NCBI GenBank assembly: GCA_029204225.1
Contig: CM055101.1
Location: 42,432,927 to 42,496,926, forward strand
Reading direction: 5' to 3'
Length of the DNA stretch: 64,000 nucleotides
From: Diphasiastrum complanatum
Taxonomy: Eukaryota > Streptophyta > Lycopodiopsida > Lycopodiales > Lycopodiaceae
The translations under genes and the position numbers were made by a program. Below, one piece after another: positions 47,758-58,397 of this stretch. Below the pieces are notes generated by a model that was not told the DNA's origin, ran no database searches, and worked only from the letters and a program-made list of their open reading frames with translations. How positions within the stretch are numbered: the stretch's first letter is position 1; each line of letters opens with the position of its first letter.

Positions 47758-49543
47758 GGTTTCTAGTTCGGACACACGTTTCGCTGTGAGTATTGAACTG
47801 TTTGGAGTCCAGTTAAGTCACGTGGATTCATCTCGACGTGCAGTACAAGACATAACAAATGGTCTGAAAAACAGACTCCGTTCGACGACACTGGACCAAT
47901 TCTTGAAAAATGTTGGAATCTAGTCCATTTAGTAGTATACCCCTCGACAGAAAGGGCATTTTCGAACAAACAGCGTCGGAATTGAGTTATAAAAAGTCCT
48001 ATGGGTTCCTATCAAGCCCACAAACTTGTGGACACCTCCCATCCGAGGTTCTGACTGCTTTTACTGAGTCCGACCAATTTCTGGCTCGATGGGCCTAGAA
48101 TCCCAGAACTATGTTTAGGGTTTCTGGTTCGGAGACACATGTTGCACTGTTAGTTCTGAACCGTTTGGAGTCCAGTTTAGTGCAATAGGTTCATAGCGAC
48201 GTGCAGCATAGGACAGAATAGATGGTCTGAAAAACGGACTTCGTTCGGCGACATTGAACCGGTTCTTAGGGATGTTGAAAAGTAGTCCATTTAGTGGCAT
48301 TTCCCTGGCAAAAAGGGTGCTTCTAGACAAACGACGTCGAAATTGAGCTACAAATGGTCCCATGGGTTTGTGTTGAGCCCACAAAGCTGTGGACACCTCC
48401 CGTCCAAGGTTCTAACTGTTTTCTACTGAATCCGACCAATTCTTGGCTCAACGAGCCTAGAATCCTAGAACTACGTTTAGGGTTTCTGGTTCGGACGCAC
48501 GTTTCGCTGTGAGTACTGAACTGTTTGGAGCCCGGTTTAGTCCCGTGGATTCATCTCAGCGTGTAGCATAGGAGGGAATAGACGATCTAAAAAATGGTCT
48601 CCATTCGACGATATTGGACCAGTTCTTGGGGATGTTGGAAAGTAGTCCATTTAGTGGCATTTCCCTCGACAGATCAAACGGCGTTTCTGGACAAACATCG
48701 CTAGAATTGAGTTGCAAATGGTCATGTGGGTTTGTGTCAAGCCCACGAACTTGTGGACACCTCCCATCCAAACTTCTGATCATTTTTTACTGAATTCGAC
48801 CAATTTCTGGCTCGATGGGCTTAGATTCCAAGATCTAAGTTTAGGGTTTCTGATTTGGACACACATTTTGTTATAAGTAGTGAACCGTTTGGAGCTTGGT
48901 TTAGTCCTGTGTGTTTTTCTCAGCATGCAGCACAGGACGAAACAGACCATCTGAAAAATAGACTCCTTTTGGCGACATTGGATCGGTTCTCGGGGATGCT
49001 AAAAAGTGGTCCATTTAGTGGCATTCCCCCTGACAGAAAGGGTGTTTCTGGACAAACAACATCAGAATTGAGATAAAAATGGTCCTATAATTTCATGTCA
49101 AGCCCACGAACCTATGGACACCTCCCATTCAAGGTTTTGATTGTTTTTTACTGAATCCAACCAATTCATGGCTCGACGGGCCTAGAATCCCAAAACTATG
49201 TTTAGGGTTTCTTGTTCAGGGATGCACATTTCATTGTATGTACTAAACCGTTTGGAGTCCAGTTTAGTGTTATAGGTTCATATCGGCGTGCAGCATAGGA
49301 TGGAACAAATGGTCTGAAAAACGAACTTTGTCGACAACATTGAACCGGTTCTCGGAGATGGTGAAAAGTAGTCCATTTAGTGGCATCCCCCCGGTAGAAA
49401 GGGCATTTTCGGAATTGAGCTACAAATGGTCCCGTGGGTTCATGTCAAGCCCACGAATCTGTGGAAATCTCCCATTCGAGGTTCTGACTACTTTTTACTA
49501 AATCCGACCAATTCTTGGCTCGACCGGCCTAGAATCCTAGAAC
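47758..49543 (+). repeat. Satellite-like tandem array, about five units of ~362 bp
   Basis: Units begin at about 47758, 48119, 48482, 48846 and 49206 with 'tagggtttctggttcgg' variants. They share 'gaaccgtttggagtccagtt', 'gtccatttagtggcat', 'aagcccacgaacttgtgg' and 'atgggcctagaatccc'. Periods are about 361, 363, 364 and 360 bp. Units differ by roughly 10-15 percent by eye. No unit codes for a protein; frames of 60-90 codons are incidental. Confidence 0.93.
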
Positions 49544-49754
49544 AAAACATCAAAATTATTTGTTTGTTAGCAAACCCCACCCTGCCTCACCATCTCCATC
49601 TCCAACTCATCCTTCACTCTCAACTAATTGCAAGATTTTATCGAGAGCTTGGAATTGTTTTATGATGTCTTATTAGCTATTGATATATGCAATCACTATC
49701 TCACCTCCCACATACAATATTCACATTCATTGGCATGGAAATTTTCTGTTGGAA

Positions 49755-50125
49755 ATTGATCGGTTTTCAGTTGGAAATTAGAAATTTTGTATCACTCATA
49801 TCTATTCGTGTTTCCTTGGAAATTTGCAAACAATGTTGTTGACTATTCAATAATAAGTCAATTACTAACAAATTTGGAAAAATTCAAAACCTATCAAGTA
49901 CTCCTCCTAGGTATAAAGAAATATTTCTAATTTCTTTGAAGGTGAATATATTCCATATTCCATATGCTATCTAGATTTCATAGTAGAACAAAGTACCATT
50001 GACTTACCTCCTCCCTAGAAGATGGGTTATTTGATTTGTGCTTCTTGAATCTTTAGACCTTCCTCATTATGAAAGTAACCTGAGAAATATCTAGAGAATG
50101 TAGATATGGTCTAATGGTATCCAAT
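49755..50125 (+). repeat. ~370-bp direct repeat, copy 2
   Basis: Second copy of 46111-46481, ending in the same 'atggtctaatggta.ccaat'. The sequences beyond both ends differ. Confidence 0.9.
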
Positions 50126-50265
50126 TGGCTAAGGACAAAGGGTCGAGGGCCAACGGCTAAGAACCAAGGGCCAAGAGTCAAGGACTAAGGGCCAATTGCC
50201 GACTACCAAGGGCTAAGGGCCTACGTATCTCAAACAACTGCCCTCCTGAATTTCTAGATTTAATC

Positions 50266-51010
50266 CTATCCAAAGCTCTCTTCTTTGCATAAAATTAACG
50301 TTTTTTTCCTTCTTCTTTCGGTTGTTCTAGATTCTACTGTGGGGGCCCTATACGACTGGTTGTTACGCACCTCCTCTGGCTTAACCAACACTACTGAATG
50401 TAACTCAAGCCCCTCACAAATCACGGTATCTCTCATAGACGAACAAACACCCTCTCTTATATCAACATTAGACATCGGATCCAATGTAACATGCACAAAA
50501 GCGGCACCTAAAGTCGTCAATGAACTGCTATCATGTGCATCGTAGGCCTATCGCATATGAATAAACTTGTGTGATTGACCCTACTCCAAGAGTACTCGCC
50601 GCTTATCCTAACCCTATCCTACTCACAAACAAATCAACATCTCCTCCACAACAACTATCCTCCAAAACACTTGGAACTGTATCAAAACCAATTCCATCCC
50701 TACAAACATCCTCTTGTACCTTCTCCAACTCGAGACATGTTAGCCTCCTCTTCGCTCTTTTCCTTTGTTCTAATTTCTTAAACCTATCCCGTCTAGACTC
50801 AAAATCTGAGGTCCTATAAGAGGGACTGTCTCCACCACCAAGACCAACAATCGTCGACACATGCCTATGCAAACTTGTGGTTGACCATGTCACCTCATCA
50901 ACAACAACACCTCCATCACTAATACCTACAACTGAAACATGCTCGACATTATGCAAACTTACGGTTGAGCATGTCGCCTCAGAAGGGTTCATGTCGTGAA
51001 GTCCGTACAA
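50266..51010 (-). other. Unrecognised minus-strand frames
   Basis: Two open stretches (51010-50603 and 50520-50266) with moderately protein-like content, including a basic segment 'ESRRDRFKKLEQRKRAKRRL'. An internal repeat of 'gttga.catgtc.cctc' occurs at about 50880 and 50960. I see no start, domain or splice pattern that would make a gene call safe. Confidence 0.3.
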
Positions 51011-51119
51011 ATATTCAATCTTTTAAATAAAAAAAACACTTGCAAATTTGGAATATAAAATTGTCAGATTTACTAACGAAGTTTTTGAAATAATATAACA
51101 ATTTTTTTTACCAAAACAT

Positions 51120-51160
<41 letters not shown>
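51120..51160. repeat. (AG)20 microsatellite
   Basis: About 41 bp of AG. Confidence 0.95.
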
Positions 51161-51162
<2 letters not shown>

Positions 51163-51243
51163 TAGGAGATACAAAAAAATTAAGTTTATGATAGATTTTA
51201 GATTACATGTGGAAAAAATTACTCTGTTGTCTTATTTGTTGCA

Positions 51244-52290
51244 GGTGATGGAAGATTGATCTATGTGAAGAATTTATCAATGAATACCATTGCTTCTCAG
51301 CTGGAATAAGAGTTTGTTAAGCTTGGGGCCATCAGACCTAATGGCTCAGGAGTCATAAGGTTGGTTGCCTCGGAGCATTTCAATATAAATTTAACTCTAT
51401 TTTCATTGTGCTTGATTTATAATCACAGTTGGCTAACCTTACTTGGTAATTATTGTTACCCACTGTTGGGGGACGGAGGCTCTCAGGCTAGTATATCCCT
51501 TTGGCCGATTTAGGTAGTACCATTTCCCACGATCTGGGCTTCGAATATGCTTATGTGATGTTCTGAAATGCAGCCTTAGCCCAAAGTGCAATCGATGTAC
51601 GCGTTGTATATCTTACAGCAAAAGTTTAGGACCTTCCATTCTACTTGAGTGTTTTTAAGATCCAAGACCTTGACAGTGAAGCCCTATAGAGATTGCAACA
51701 TAATGATTTTATGAGAAACAACATTTGTAGTTGATACTCCGATAGAGTGAATCAAAAGCTATTTGCATGAGGATCAGAATGCAACTGTCAAGCACTGAAA
51801 TTTTCATTTCTTACTTGCAGTTTTTACTTGCATATTGTGTAAGAGTATTGCATTGCTGGGCTCTTTAGGTTGTGTAGAATGTTCTTGGTGGAATTTAAAT
51901 CTCTGACAATCCCGAACTGATATTCCAGCGATAAGCAAAATATCTATTAGAGATCAGCCCATAGTTTTTCTTGGATATGTTTTGTTTTTCTGTGCATGCA
52001 CCTAACTGGTTGCTAGTGATTCTTTGGTGGGCATGGGCAAGGGCGATCCACTGGACAGGATGAATTGGATATATACTCTAGAGGCAGAGGCTCGACAGGT
52101 ACACGTGGTGGTCGTCAGAATCATGTTGCGACTGAGAGTAGCATTCCGAGTACTGAAAAGCATACACGATATGATCTTCAAGGATCCAATAGTTCAAGGC
52201 CACAATAACGTGGTGTGGGGAATCATCAGGCAACACGAAATGGATCAGATCTCGCTACTGGGTCTACTTGTGACAGGTTCATAAGAGCTG
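51244..52290 (+). pseudogene. G3BP-like (NTF2-RRM) RNA-binding protein gene remnant
   Basis: The segment 51244-51359 has clean splice borders (TTGTTGCAG before, AG|GTTGGT after) and reads 'GDGRLIYVKNLSMNTIASQL', then a TAA, then 'EFVKLGAIRPNGSGVI'. This is the start of the RRM of plant G3BP-like stress-granule proteins, which have an N-terminal NTF2 domain. About 660 bp further on, 52030-52200 reads an RGG-rich tail ('SRGRGSTGTRGGRQNHV') with another stop. The NTF2 domain and the rest of the RRM are missing. The in-frame stop in the RRM marks it as non-functional. Confidence 0.62.
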
Positions 52291-52849
52291 TTCAATCTAC
52301 AGCACAAGATCCATTGTTGTTATTAGGTTGGAGTGGCGTGAGGCTGAAGCTACCAGGTCGTCTGCCTCGTACCTATTTCAAAGGATATAAAATACATATA
52401 CATTTACTTATTAATGAAATAAGGAATGGTAATCATTTAAAGAAGAATAGGAGCCACGCACTTGTGCAACTGCCTGATGAATATGCAACTACCTGATGAA
52501 TAGATACTGAGGATGATGAATAAGTAGCTCGCACGCAGCCGCTGCACCATGCAATTTTAACATAAAAATATGTATCAATTAAAAATGCCAAGCTGCCAAC
52601 CTTCCTTGCACGACTGCCTCGCAGTTTGCCTCCTGAATCCAAAACCTCCATTCATCATATATGTATATCACACAGAAGTCGTGTGATCCTCAGATGGGGA
52701 GTATATTCTGACATGATGTTTTTAGAAACTGTTACTTAAGTTGTGCAACTCGTCGTCTATCACAATAGCTTACAGATTACTGATGCGTGATGATACAACC
52801 CCTTGGAAATAATGTTTGGGAATAGCTGCCTCAGAGAGCGTAACAATAA

Positions 52850-53213
52850 CATGTATAAGGCCTTCAGAAGGAGGGTCTCTCAATAACATGTATAAGGCCT
52901 TCAGAAGGAGGATCTTGAGAGACGAAGGAAATGAGAGATGGATCGTGGAGAGGGAGAGACAAAGAGGGGGAGGGAGAGGGGGAGAGAGACGTTTGAATTT
53001 AGAATTAAATTACTAGGTGGGGCCAAGGGGAGGTGCAATATGCATGCATGGGGAGGGCCCATACATGGGGAGGATGCCGCATACATGCATCCTCTTCCCC
53101 CTCTTCCCCAAGTTTTTTACTTAGAAAAGTGTATGCATGGGTGAGGGAAGAGGATGCATGGGTCCCTCACCCATGCATACAAAAGTGTACATAAGTTTAA
53201 ATATATATATAGA
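52850..53213 (-). mobile_element. Helitron 5' part, minus strand
   Basis: On the minus strand a 5' end TCTATATATATATTTAAAC starts at 53213 after an A, and the following ~200 bp ('CTTATGTACACTTTTG', repeated 'CCCATGCAT' phrases, a 'TCTCTCTCCC' tract) match the 5' part of the element starting at 56531. Its 3' end was not found. It directly follows the 3' end of the next element (53254). Confidence 0.6.
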
Positions 53214-53219
53214 TATGTA

Positions 53220-53253
<34 letters not shown>

Positions 53254-53369
53254 CTAGTAAAGAGTGTCCGTCGTTGACAGGCAATGGAGGCCAATTTAGG
53301 TGGCGACCGATGATTTGGATGATGGCCGATCTCGCACATCTTGCATCTCGAATATCTAACTTCCAAGTC

Positions 53370-54180
53370 TTTGGAAAAATTTGAGCCCTTGAAAAAAAAT
53401 TCGAGCCTTTGGAAAAATTCTAGTCTTTGGAAAAATTCGAATCTTTGAAAAAAAATCGAATCTTTTGAAAAAATCGAGTCTTCGGAAAGATTCGAATCTT
53501 CGAAAAAATTTGAGTCTTTTGAAAAATTTGACTTGACAGTACAAACGGTCCTTCGATCCTTCGAAAAAATTCGAATTGACATTTTGATCCTTTGGAAAAA
53601 TTCCAGTCATTGGAAAAATTCGAGTCTTCGGAAAAATTCGAGTCTTTCCAAAAATTCGAGTCTTTGGAAAGATTCGAGTCTTTCAAAAACTTCGATCCTT
53701 TAAAAAAAGTCGAGTCTTAAGAAAAAGTCGAGTCATTTGAAAAATTCGATCCTTTGAAAAAATTCGAGTCATTGGAAAAATTCGATCCATTAGAAAAATT
53801 CGATCCATTGTAAAAATGCGAGTCATTTGAAAAATTCGATCCTTTGGAAAAATTCGAGTTTTTTCAAAAATTCGAGTCTTTCAAAAAATTAGAGTCTCAA
53901 AAAATTCAAGTCTTCTAAAAAAATTCGAGTCTTTCAAAAAATTTGAGCCCTTCAAAAAATTCGAGCCTTTGAAAAGATTCGAGCCTTTCGAAAAATTTGA
54001 GTCATCGGAAAAATCCGAGTCTTCCGAAAAATTTGAGTCATCTTCTGAAAAGTTTGAATCTTTGGAGAAATTCAAGTCATTTGAAAGATTCGAGTCGTTC
54101 CAAAAATTTGAGTCATTCGAAAAATTCGAGTCGTTTAAAAAATTCGAGTCTTCTAACAAAAATCAAGTCGTTCCAAAATT
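53370..54180. repeat. Minisatellite of ~18-bp units (gaaaaattcgagtctttg)
   Basis: About 40 degenerate copies of an 18-bp unit. Because 18 is a multiple of three, several frames stay open on both strands: the minus strand reads Ser-Asn-Phe-Ser-Lys-Asp repeats and the plus strand Phe-Glu-Lys-Phe-Glu-Ser repeats. I take these as by-products of the repeat, not genes. Confidence 0.9.
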
Positions 54181-54189
54181 GATGCGACC

Positions 54190-55400
54190 AATGAGCTGGT
54201 CTCTTCACTGACAACAACAGCCAGGATGAGCGTTGAAGTGTGCTCAATGCACCCGCACCTCTGCTATGAGAAATGAGTCAGAATTAGTTACCAGATGAGC
54301 TGTGAAGAATGTGTTGCAGCTACACTTATTGAAAAGTGCTTTCTATTGTGAAACTCATAGTCATTAAAGAGAGTGCTTATTATGAGAGTAGTGTTAAAAA
54401 TTATAAAACATATCTATCATCTGTTGTTAATGTTTGGGGGATCCTACCCATGTAAATATTTTGTACATATCCAAGGTATGTGAATTGAGCACATATCCTT
54501 GTAGAATAGGGCGAGTTTGGGTTAGGTAGATCAAATTCCAGTGACATGCATAAAGTCTAGTTGGTCTAGTATGATATGCAATAATGTTGACAATGTTTAG
54601 TTTGACATGCATATAGAGATTCACATGGAATTGGTCAATTATGACCTTGTAGAAACTCGAGCCACAATAAATGCATAATGTCCTGAGTTTCCATAGTGAC
54701 ATGCAAAGCATGCAATCACTCTAATGGATACATGCATGTAGATTTGTACATGGCTAGTTGAGAAATTGCCATTTGAAGAAAGTAGGTAGAAGTTAGGTGC
54801 AACCTATGCATGCTAGCAGTTAGGTGTCAAGTTAATAGTTGTTTGCACTTGAATAGGTGTAGGATGTGCATTGAATGCATAGTACCACAAATTTTGGCTC
54901 TCCTATATATGTACATATTATTCTCATTCACAAAGTAATGAAGAACCAAAGTTTTGTAGCTATCTCATGTCATTTTGGATCTAAACAAATATTGCTTGTT
55001 ATCTCTCTAGCTCTCTCTCTCTCTAACTCGTGTTGAGGCTAATGCTCATACATTGAAATCTTGTATTTTTTCATTCTTTGATCATTGCTATTATATTCTG
55101 TTGATTAGCATGCTAGATTGTGGATTAGCCATTTCTTCTGAACTAGATTTTGTTGATCAATCTAGAATCAGGTTATAGTGCCAATCACAAAGCTTAATCA
55201 AGATCAGTCACTCTTGTGAACATTTCCCACATGTGTGAATTCTGGAAATTTTCAACGTAGTGGCTCATACTGGTCCACACCTACGTTGGAGGCACATCAG
55301 CGAGGATCCACATTAGATCACCGAGGCACATCAGTGATCCCTATCATGTAGTCTATTCTCAATGGATTGAGTGCTAGCAAGGTAGGACAGGTTCAGACCA
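54190..55400. other. No gene seen inside the Helitron
   Basis: AT-rich sequence without coding features. The phrase 'aggcacatca.cgagga' recurs at about 55290, 55325 and 55425. Confidence 0.5.
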
Positions 55401-55414
55401 TCGCACTCCACTGA

Positions 55415-55750
55415 TTAGTGAGGCACATCAACGAGGAGCTCTCTCACTGCTATTTCTATCTCAGCACTCTCTGCAACATCGTCTTTTCTCGTCTGCAGCT
55501 TCACACCGACCTTGAGATGCTCTGTCACTACCCTGCTGATCAGATGTTGCTCTGCAAACTGAGGTAGTGTCATAATTGGCACCCCGTTGTAGATGCTCTT
55601 GAGAGTGAAATTCCAACCGCAGTGGCTTCCGTGGAAGGATGAGAGAGAGGATGCGCAACTGTAGCACCCAGGTGGAAATGATCAGGCCACGAGTATGAGT
55701 TCAAGAAAGGAAACCTTCTAGAAAGTTCGTGGCTTCTGTTGCAGATGGTG
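55415..55750 (-). pseudogene. UDP-glycosyltransferase fragment with PSPG box
   Basis: The minus strand reads 'NFLEGFLS*THTRGLIISTW' and then 'VLQLRILS'. Two frame changes over 'HPSTE' lead to 'SHCGWNFTLKSIYNGVP' and 'LPQFAEQHL', continuing in frame to a TAA at 55415. This is the plant secondary product glycosyltransferase (PSPG) box that binds the UDP-sugar: the HCGWN core and closing Glu-Gln are present, but the opening W-A-P-Q is altered to W-V-L-Q. At least one stop and two shifts occur, and the N-terminal acceptor-binding domain is absent. It is fused to an unrelated coiled-coil segment. Confidence 0.82.
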
Positions 55751-56125
55751 GTGGCTTCTGCTTCTTCCAACAATTTCTTATATTCCTCTATTTAATTTCT
55801 TTGGGCACAGAATCGCTCTGCCCTCAACTGCAATTGTTCTTTTTGCTCCAGCTCCTTTTGCTTGCGTTTCTCCTTTTCCTCTCTCTCCTTCATCTTTCGC
55901 TATTGCCTTTCTTTATGCCTAGCTTCTCGCTCCTTCAACTCCTGCTCCTCCTTCAGATCCAACTGCTTTTGTATCCATTCCTTTTCTTTCTCTTCCCTTG
56001 CTATGAGTCTTTCCTGTTCTTGTAGTTTTCTATCGAATGCCTCACCTTCCTTCACGTCTTCTCAATGTAGAGCTCTTGTAGTTCTCTATCGAATGCCTCG
56101 CCTTCCTTCACATCTTCTCAATGTA
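55751..56125 (-). pseudogene. Glu/Lys/Arg-rich coiled-coil coding fragment
   Basis: The minus strand reads a strongly charged frame ('REEKEKEWIQKQLDLKEEQE', 'ERQ*RKMKEREEKEKRKQ', 'LEEAEATT') with two stops. It would form a coiled coil; the parent gene cannot be named. It directly precedes the UGT fragment on the same strand with no spacer visible. Confidence 0.6.
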
Positions 56126-56128
56126 GAG
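56017..56128. repeat. Two-copy tandem duplication of ~56 bp
   Basis: Two copies of a unit containing 'ctatcgaatgcctc.ccttcc' and 'tcttctcaatgtagagct', at about 56017-56072 and 56073-56128, with three or four differences. It lies inside the coiled-coil fragment. Confidence 0.9.
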
Positions 56129-56624
56129 CTGCCTTCAAAATATCGAGCAGTGAATCCACACAATGTGCTTGAACAGATAGTGTGTGTGGCTTGTGCCCAT
56201 GACCGTGAGAGAGACCATGATCATGAGAGAAATAGAGGGAACATGAAATTTGAATTTGTGGAGGTGGGCCCCACCTATGAAATATGTATTGGAAAGAGGG
56301 CATACATCTTCCTCTCACACATACATACACATGCATGTGTCCAAAAAACCTCCTCCCTTGCATGCATGGGGAGGAAGCATGGGGAGGAGGGCCATACATG
56401 CATCCCCCTCCTCATCATTTTTAGTGAAGAAAATGTGTATGCATGGGTGAGGGGAGGAGGATGCATGGATGCACCCATACACATGCGCAAAAGTGTACAT
56501 AAGTTTAAATATATATATATATATATATAGATATATAAGGAAGCGAATGGCGGTCGCGGACGCGTCAGGGGTGCGTCCGCGTCATTACACGCATCGCCGC
56601 TCTCTCTCTCTCTCTCCCTCGATG

Positions 56625-57195
56625 GCTGGCGCATTCGCGCTGATGCTGATCGCGATGGATGGTGTTGATCGCTTTCTACTGGGCAAGCTTGGGTGGAAAG
56701 GCAAGGTGGATGATGAGGAGGCAGATAGAGATCCTGGAAGCGGGGTACGCCCTACTTCAAATACGCATGTAATGGGGCTTCAGAGCTTTTGCCAGCAAGG
56801 CTTCTATATATTGGAGAGATTGTATATGAAGCAGCAGTGGCTTATGTTTCTGGCGTGCTTCTTAAGAACCTTTGTGTCAGTTATTGGAGCGTGGGAGATG
56901 TATAAACACAATTCAAGGAAGTGCCGAAATCCCCATTGCAATGGATTGCGTAAAGCGTGGAATTTGATATTCAATTGGAGACTGAAGAATACATAAAACT
57001 ACATAATCCGAGTTGCTTCCATGGAATAGGGGAGTGGAGCTCACTCAGGATCAGAAGGAGCTTGAGGCAAAACTCAAAAGGATGGCTCCACAAAACGGCA
57101 GATTAGCGATGTTGATTTATCGAGCTCCTAGCGGATGTCCTGCTGTCCGATTCGAGGTCTGGGCACCTAAGAAAACTCGCAGGGCCAAGAAATGA
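56625..57195 (+). pseudogene. Plant 'L34e superfamily'-type membrane protein, intronless broken copy
   Basis: It reads 'ERLYMKQQWLMFLACFLRTF' (a membrane-helix-like segment) and 'CRNPHCNGLRKA'. After a one-base loss near 56960 the next frame gives 'VEFDIQLETEE', and after a second shift the end reads 'LPWNRGVELTQDQKELEAKL', 'APQNGRLAMLIYRAPSGCP' and 'FEVWAPKKTRRAKK', then TGA. From memory this order (CxNPxCxGLRKA, EFD.QL.TEE, PW, APPNGRA.., GPKR.RR.KK) matches a small plant family labelled 'ribosomal protein L34e superfamily', whose function is unknown. No intron separates the blocks, which hints at a processed copy. ATG codons near 56547 and 56621 could be starts. Confidence 0.6.
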
Positions 57196-57980
57196 CCGGT
57201 GCTGCGATCGATGGGGCAAGGGGCAAGGGACAAGGGAATTTCATCGGTTCCTTCGAATTGGTCTGAGCCTTTTATGAAGCACATCTTTGGTTATTGGAGA
57301 GAAGGGATATGGCGGATTGTAGTGAATCAAACACAGAAATTGGACATTCACATGGAACTTTTGCTGTATGATAGAAAAATGTGAGCAAGTAGCAATGTAA
57401 AGATCAACGTTTATCTGGTCGAGAAGAGCTCTAGCAGACATCTCTGCATTGGAAAGATTAAGAGCTCCCTTTAAGTAACTATATAATTTTTAAGAAAATT
57501 CCAAGGATTGTGCTCCTTCGCAACAATAAATGATTACAATAAGCAACAATTGTGCTCCTTCGCAACAATAAATGTTGAGCAAATAAGCATCGGTGGGAAG
57601 GTGAGATGATTACATCCTATTTTGTAGATATTTGGATGTGGGAAGGTTTCTTTGCCTCAAGAAATCCCCACACGCAACTGTTTGCATAGATCTCATTAGC
57701 GAAGCCACCAAAGGGTCCAGCTCCAAGGAACTGATAGGAAGCGGGGGTTTTTGGGGAGGGTTACAAGGCGCACCTCTCCCAGGATGGTTCACAACCGTGG
57801 TAGTGAAGAAAATATTCTAGAACGCTGCTCATGTGTCTTGAAAGTCTTAGAACTTTTTATTCAAAATCCAGAAAGCAAGCTTTCTTTCAGCTCACATCGC
57901 ACTGGACATCACATTACCATCTCCCTAATTCGCAAAGTTTGTAATGCATTCCGTTCCTTTTGGTTCTCTGCGTGTAACTT
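57196..57980. other. No gene seen
   Basis: Contains a 26-bp duplicated phrase ('attgtgctccttcgcaacaa' and following bases at about 57509 and 57549). Frames up to 77 codons lack protein character. Confidence 0.5.
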
Positions 57981-58397
57981 ATGATGCAGTCTCTTCTTTC
58001 TGCATCATGACTTCATTCTTTGTTCCAAATATACGTTGTTGTTGTTTGGCTGAGTATATTGTACACCAAGTCCAGCCTAGCACAGAATGGCGTAACAATC
58101 ACAGATGAGCGTGAGAAGCAAGCATTTTACGATGTAATGGGAGTATTAAACCATGATTGGGACTTCTGGAAAACCTTGCTAGATCCTTGTGGGGTTAATG
58201 CCATCAAAGGTATCAATTGTAATCTTGAAGGCAACACATTCTATTTTACAGATCTCAACTTCAGACCTACTTATGATAACATGCCAGCATGCAGCTTCAA
58301 TGCAACCATCCATCCATCAACTTTGCTTAGGCTGCTTTGCAAGTTTCTAAATACAAACACCTCCTTCGCTGGTTCTAGGGTTTGCAACCATAGATGA
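57981..58397 (+). pseudogene. LRR receptor-like protein, N-terminal fragment
   Basis: From ATGATG at 57981 the frame hits one TGA (58008) within what looks like a signal peptide ('IYVVVVWLSILYTKSSLAQ'). It continues with 'DEREKQAFYDVMGVLNHDW', 'LLDPCGVNAIKGINC' and 'PACSFNATIHPSTLLRL'. This is the pattern of the N-terminal cap (LRRNT) of plant receptor-like proteins of the PII-2/RLP29 type. The leucine-rich repeats should follow, but the sequence turns into 'CKFLNTNTSFAG...' and stops at 58397. One stop and no LRRs make it a fragment. Related proteins sit at the plasma membrane and take part in sensing. Confidence 0.62.

Larger units (their letters stand above)
53254..56531 (-). mobile_element. 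Non-autonomous Helitron carrying UGT and coiled-coil gene pieces
   Basis: Both ends fit. On the minus strand it starts TCTATATATA at 56531, directly after an A. It ends with stem GCCTGTC, loop AAC, stem GACGGAC, 'actctttaCTAG' at 53254, directly before a T, so the insertion is between A and T as expected for Helitrons. The length is 3278 bp. It holds a UGT fragment, a coiled-coil coding fragment (both on the element's strand) and an 18-bp minisatellite near the 3' end. No Rep or helicase is present. Confidence 0.72.

Noticed and set aside
48115-49076. Frames of 60-93 codons in the satellite array
   Set aside because: They shift from unit to unit and carry no conserved protein pattern.
46111-50125. 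The 370-bp direct repeats as LTRs of one retrotransposon
   Set aside because: No TG...CA ends, primer site or polypurine tract at their borders, and the interior is a mixture of unrelated fragments.
53881-54211. 80- to 92-codon frames with SNFSKD-like or FEKFES-like repeats
   Set aside because: They exist on both strands because the DNA repeat unit is 18 bp; there is no start context or non-repeat part.
55729-56530. 222-codon and 98-codon plus-strand Phe/Leu/Ser-rich frames
   Set aside because: They are the reverse of the charged coiled-coil fragment, whose Glu/Lys codons give Phe/Leu/Ser on the other strand.
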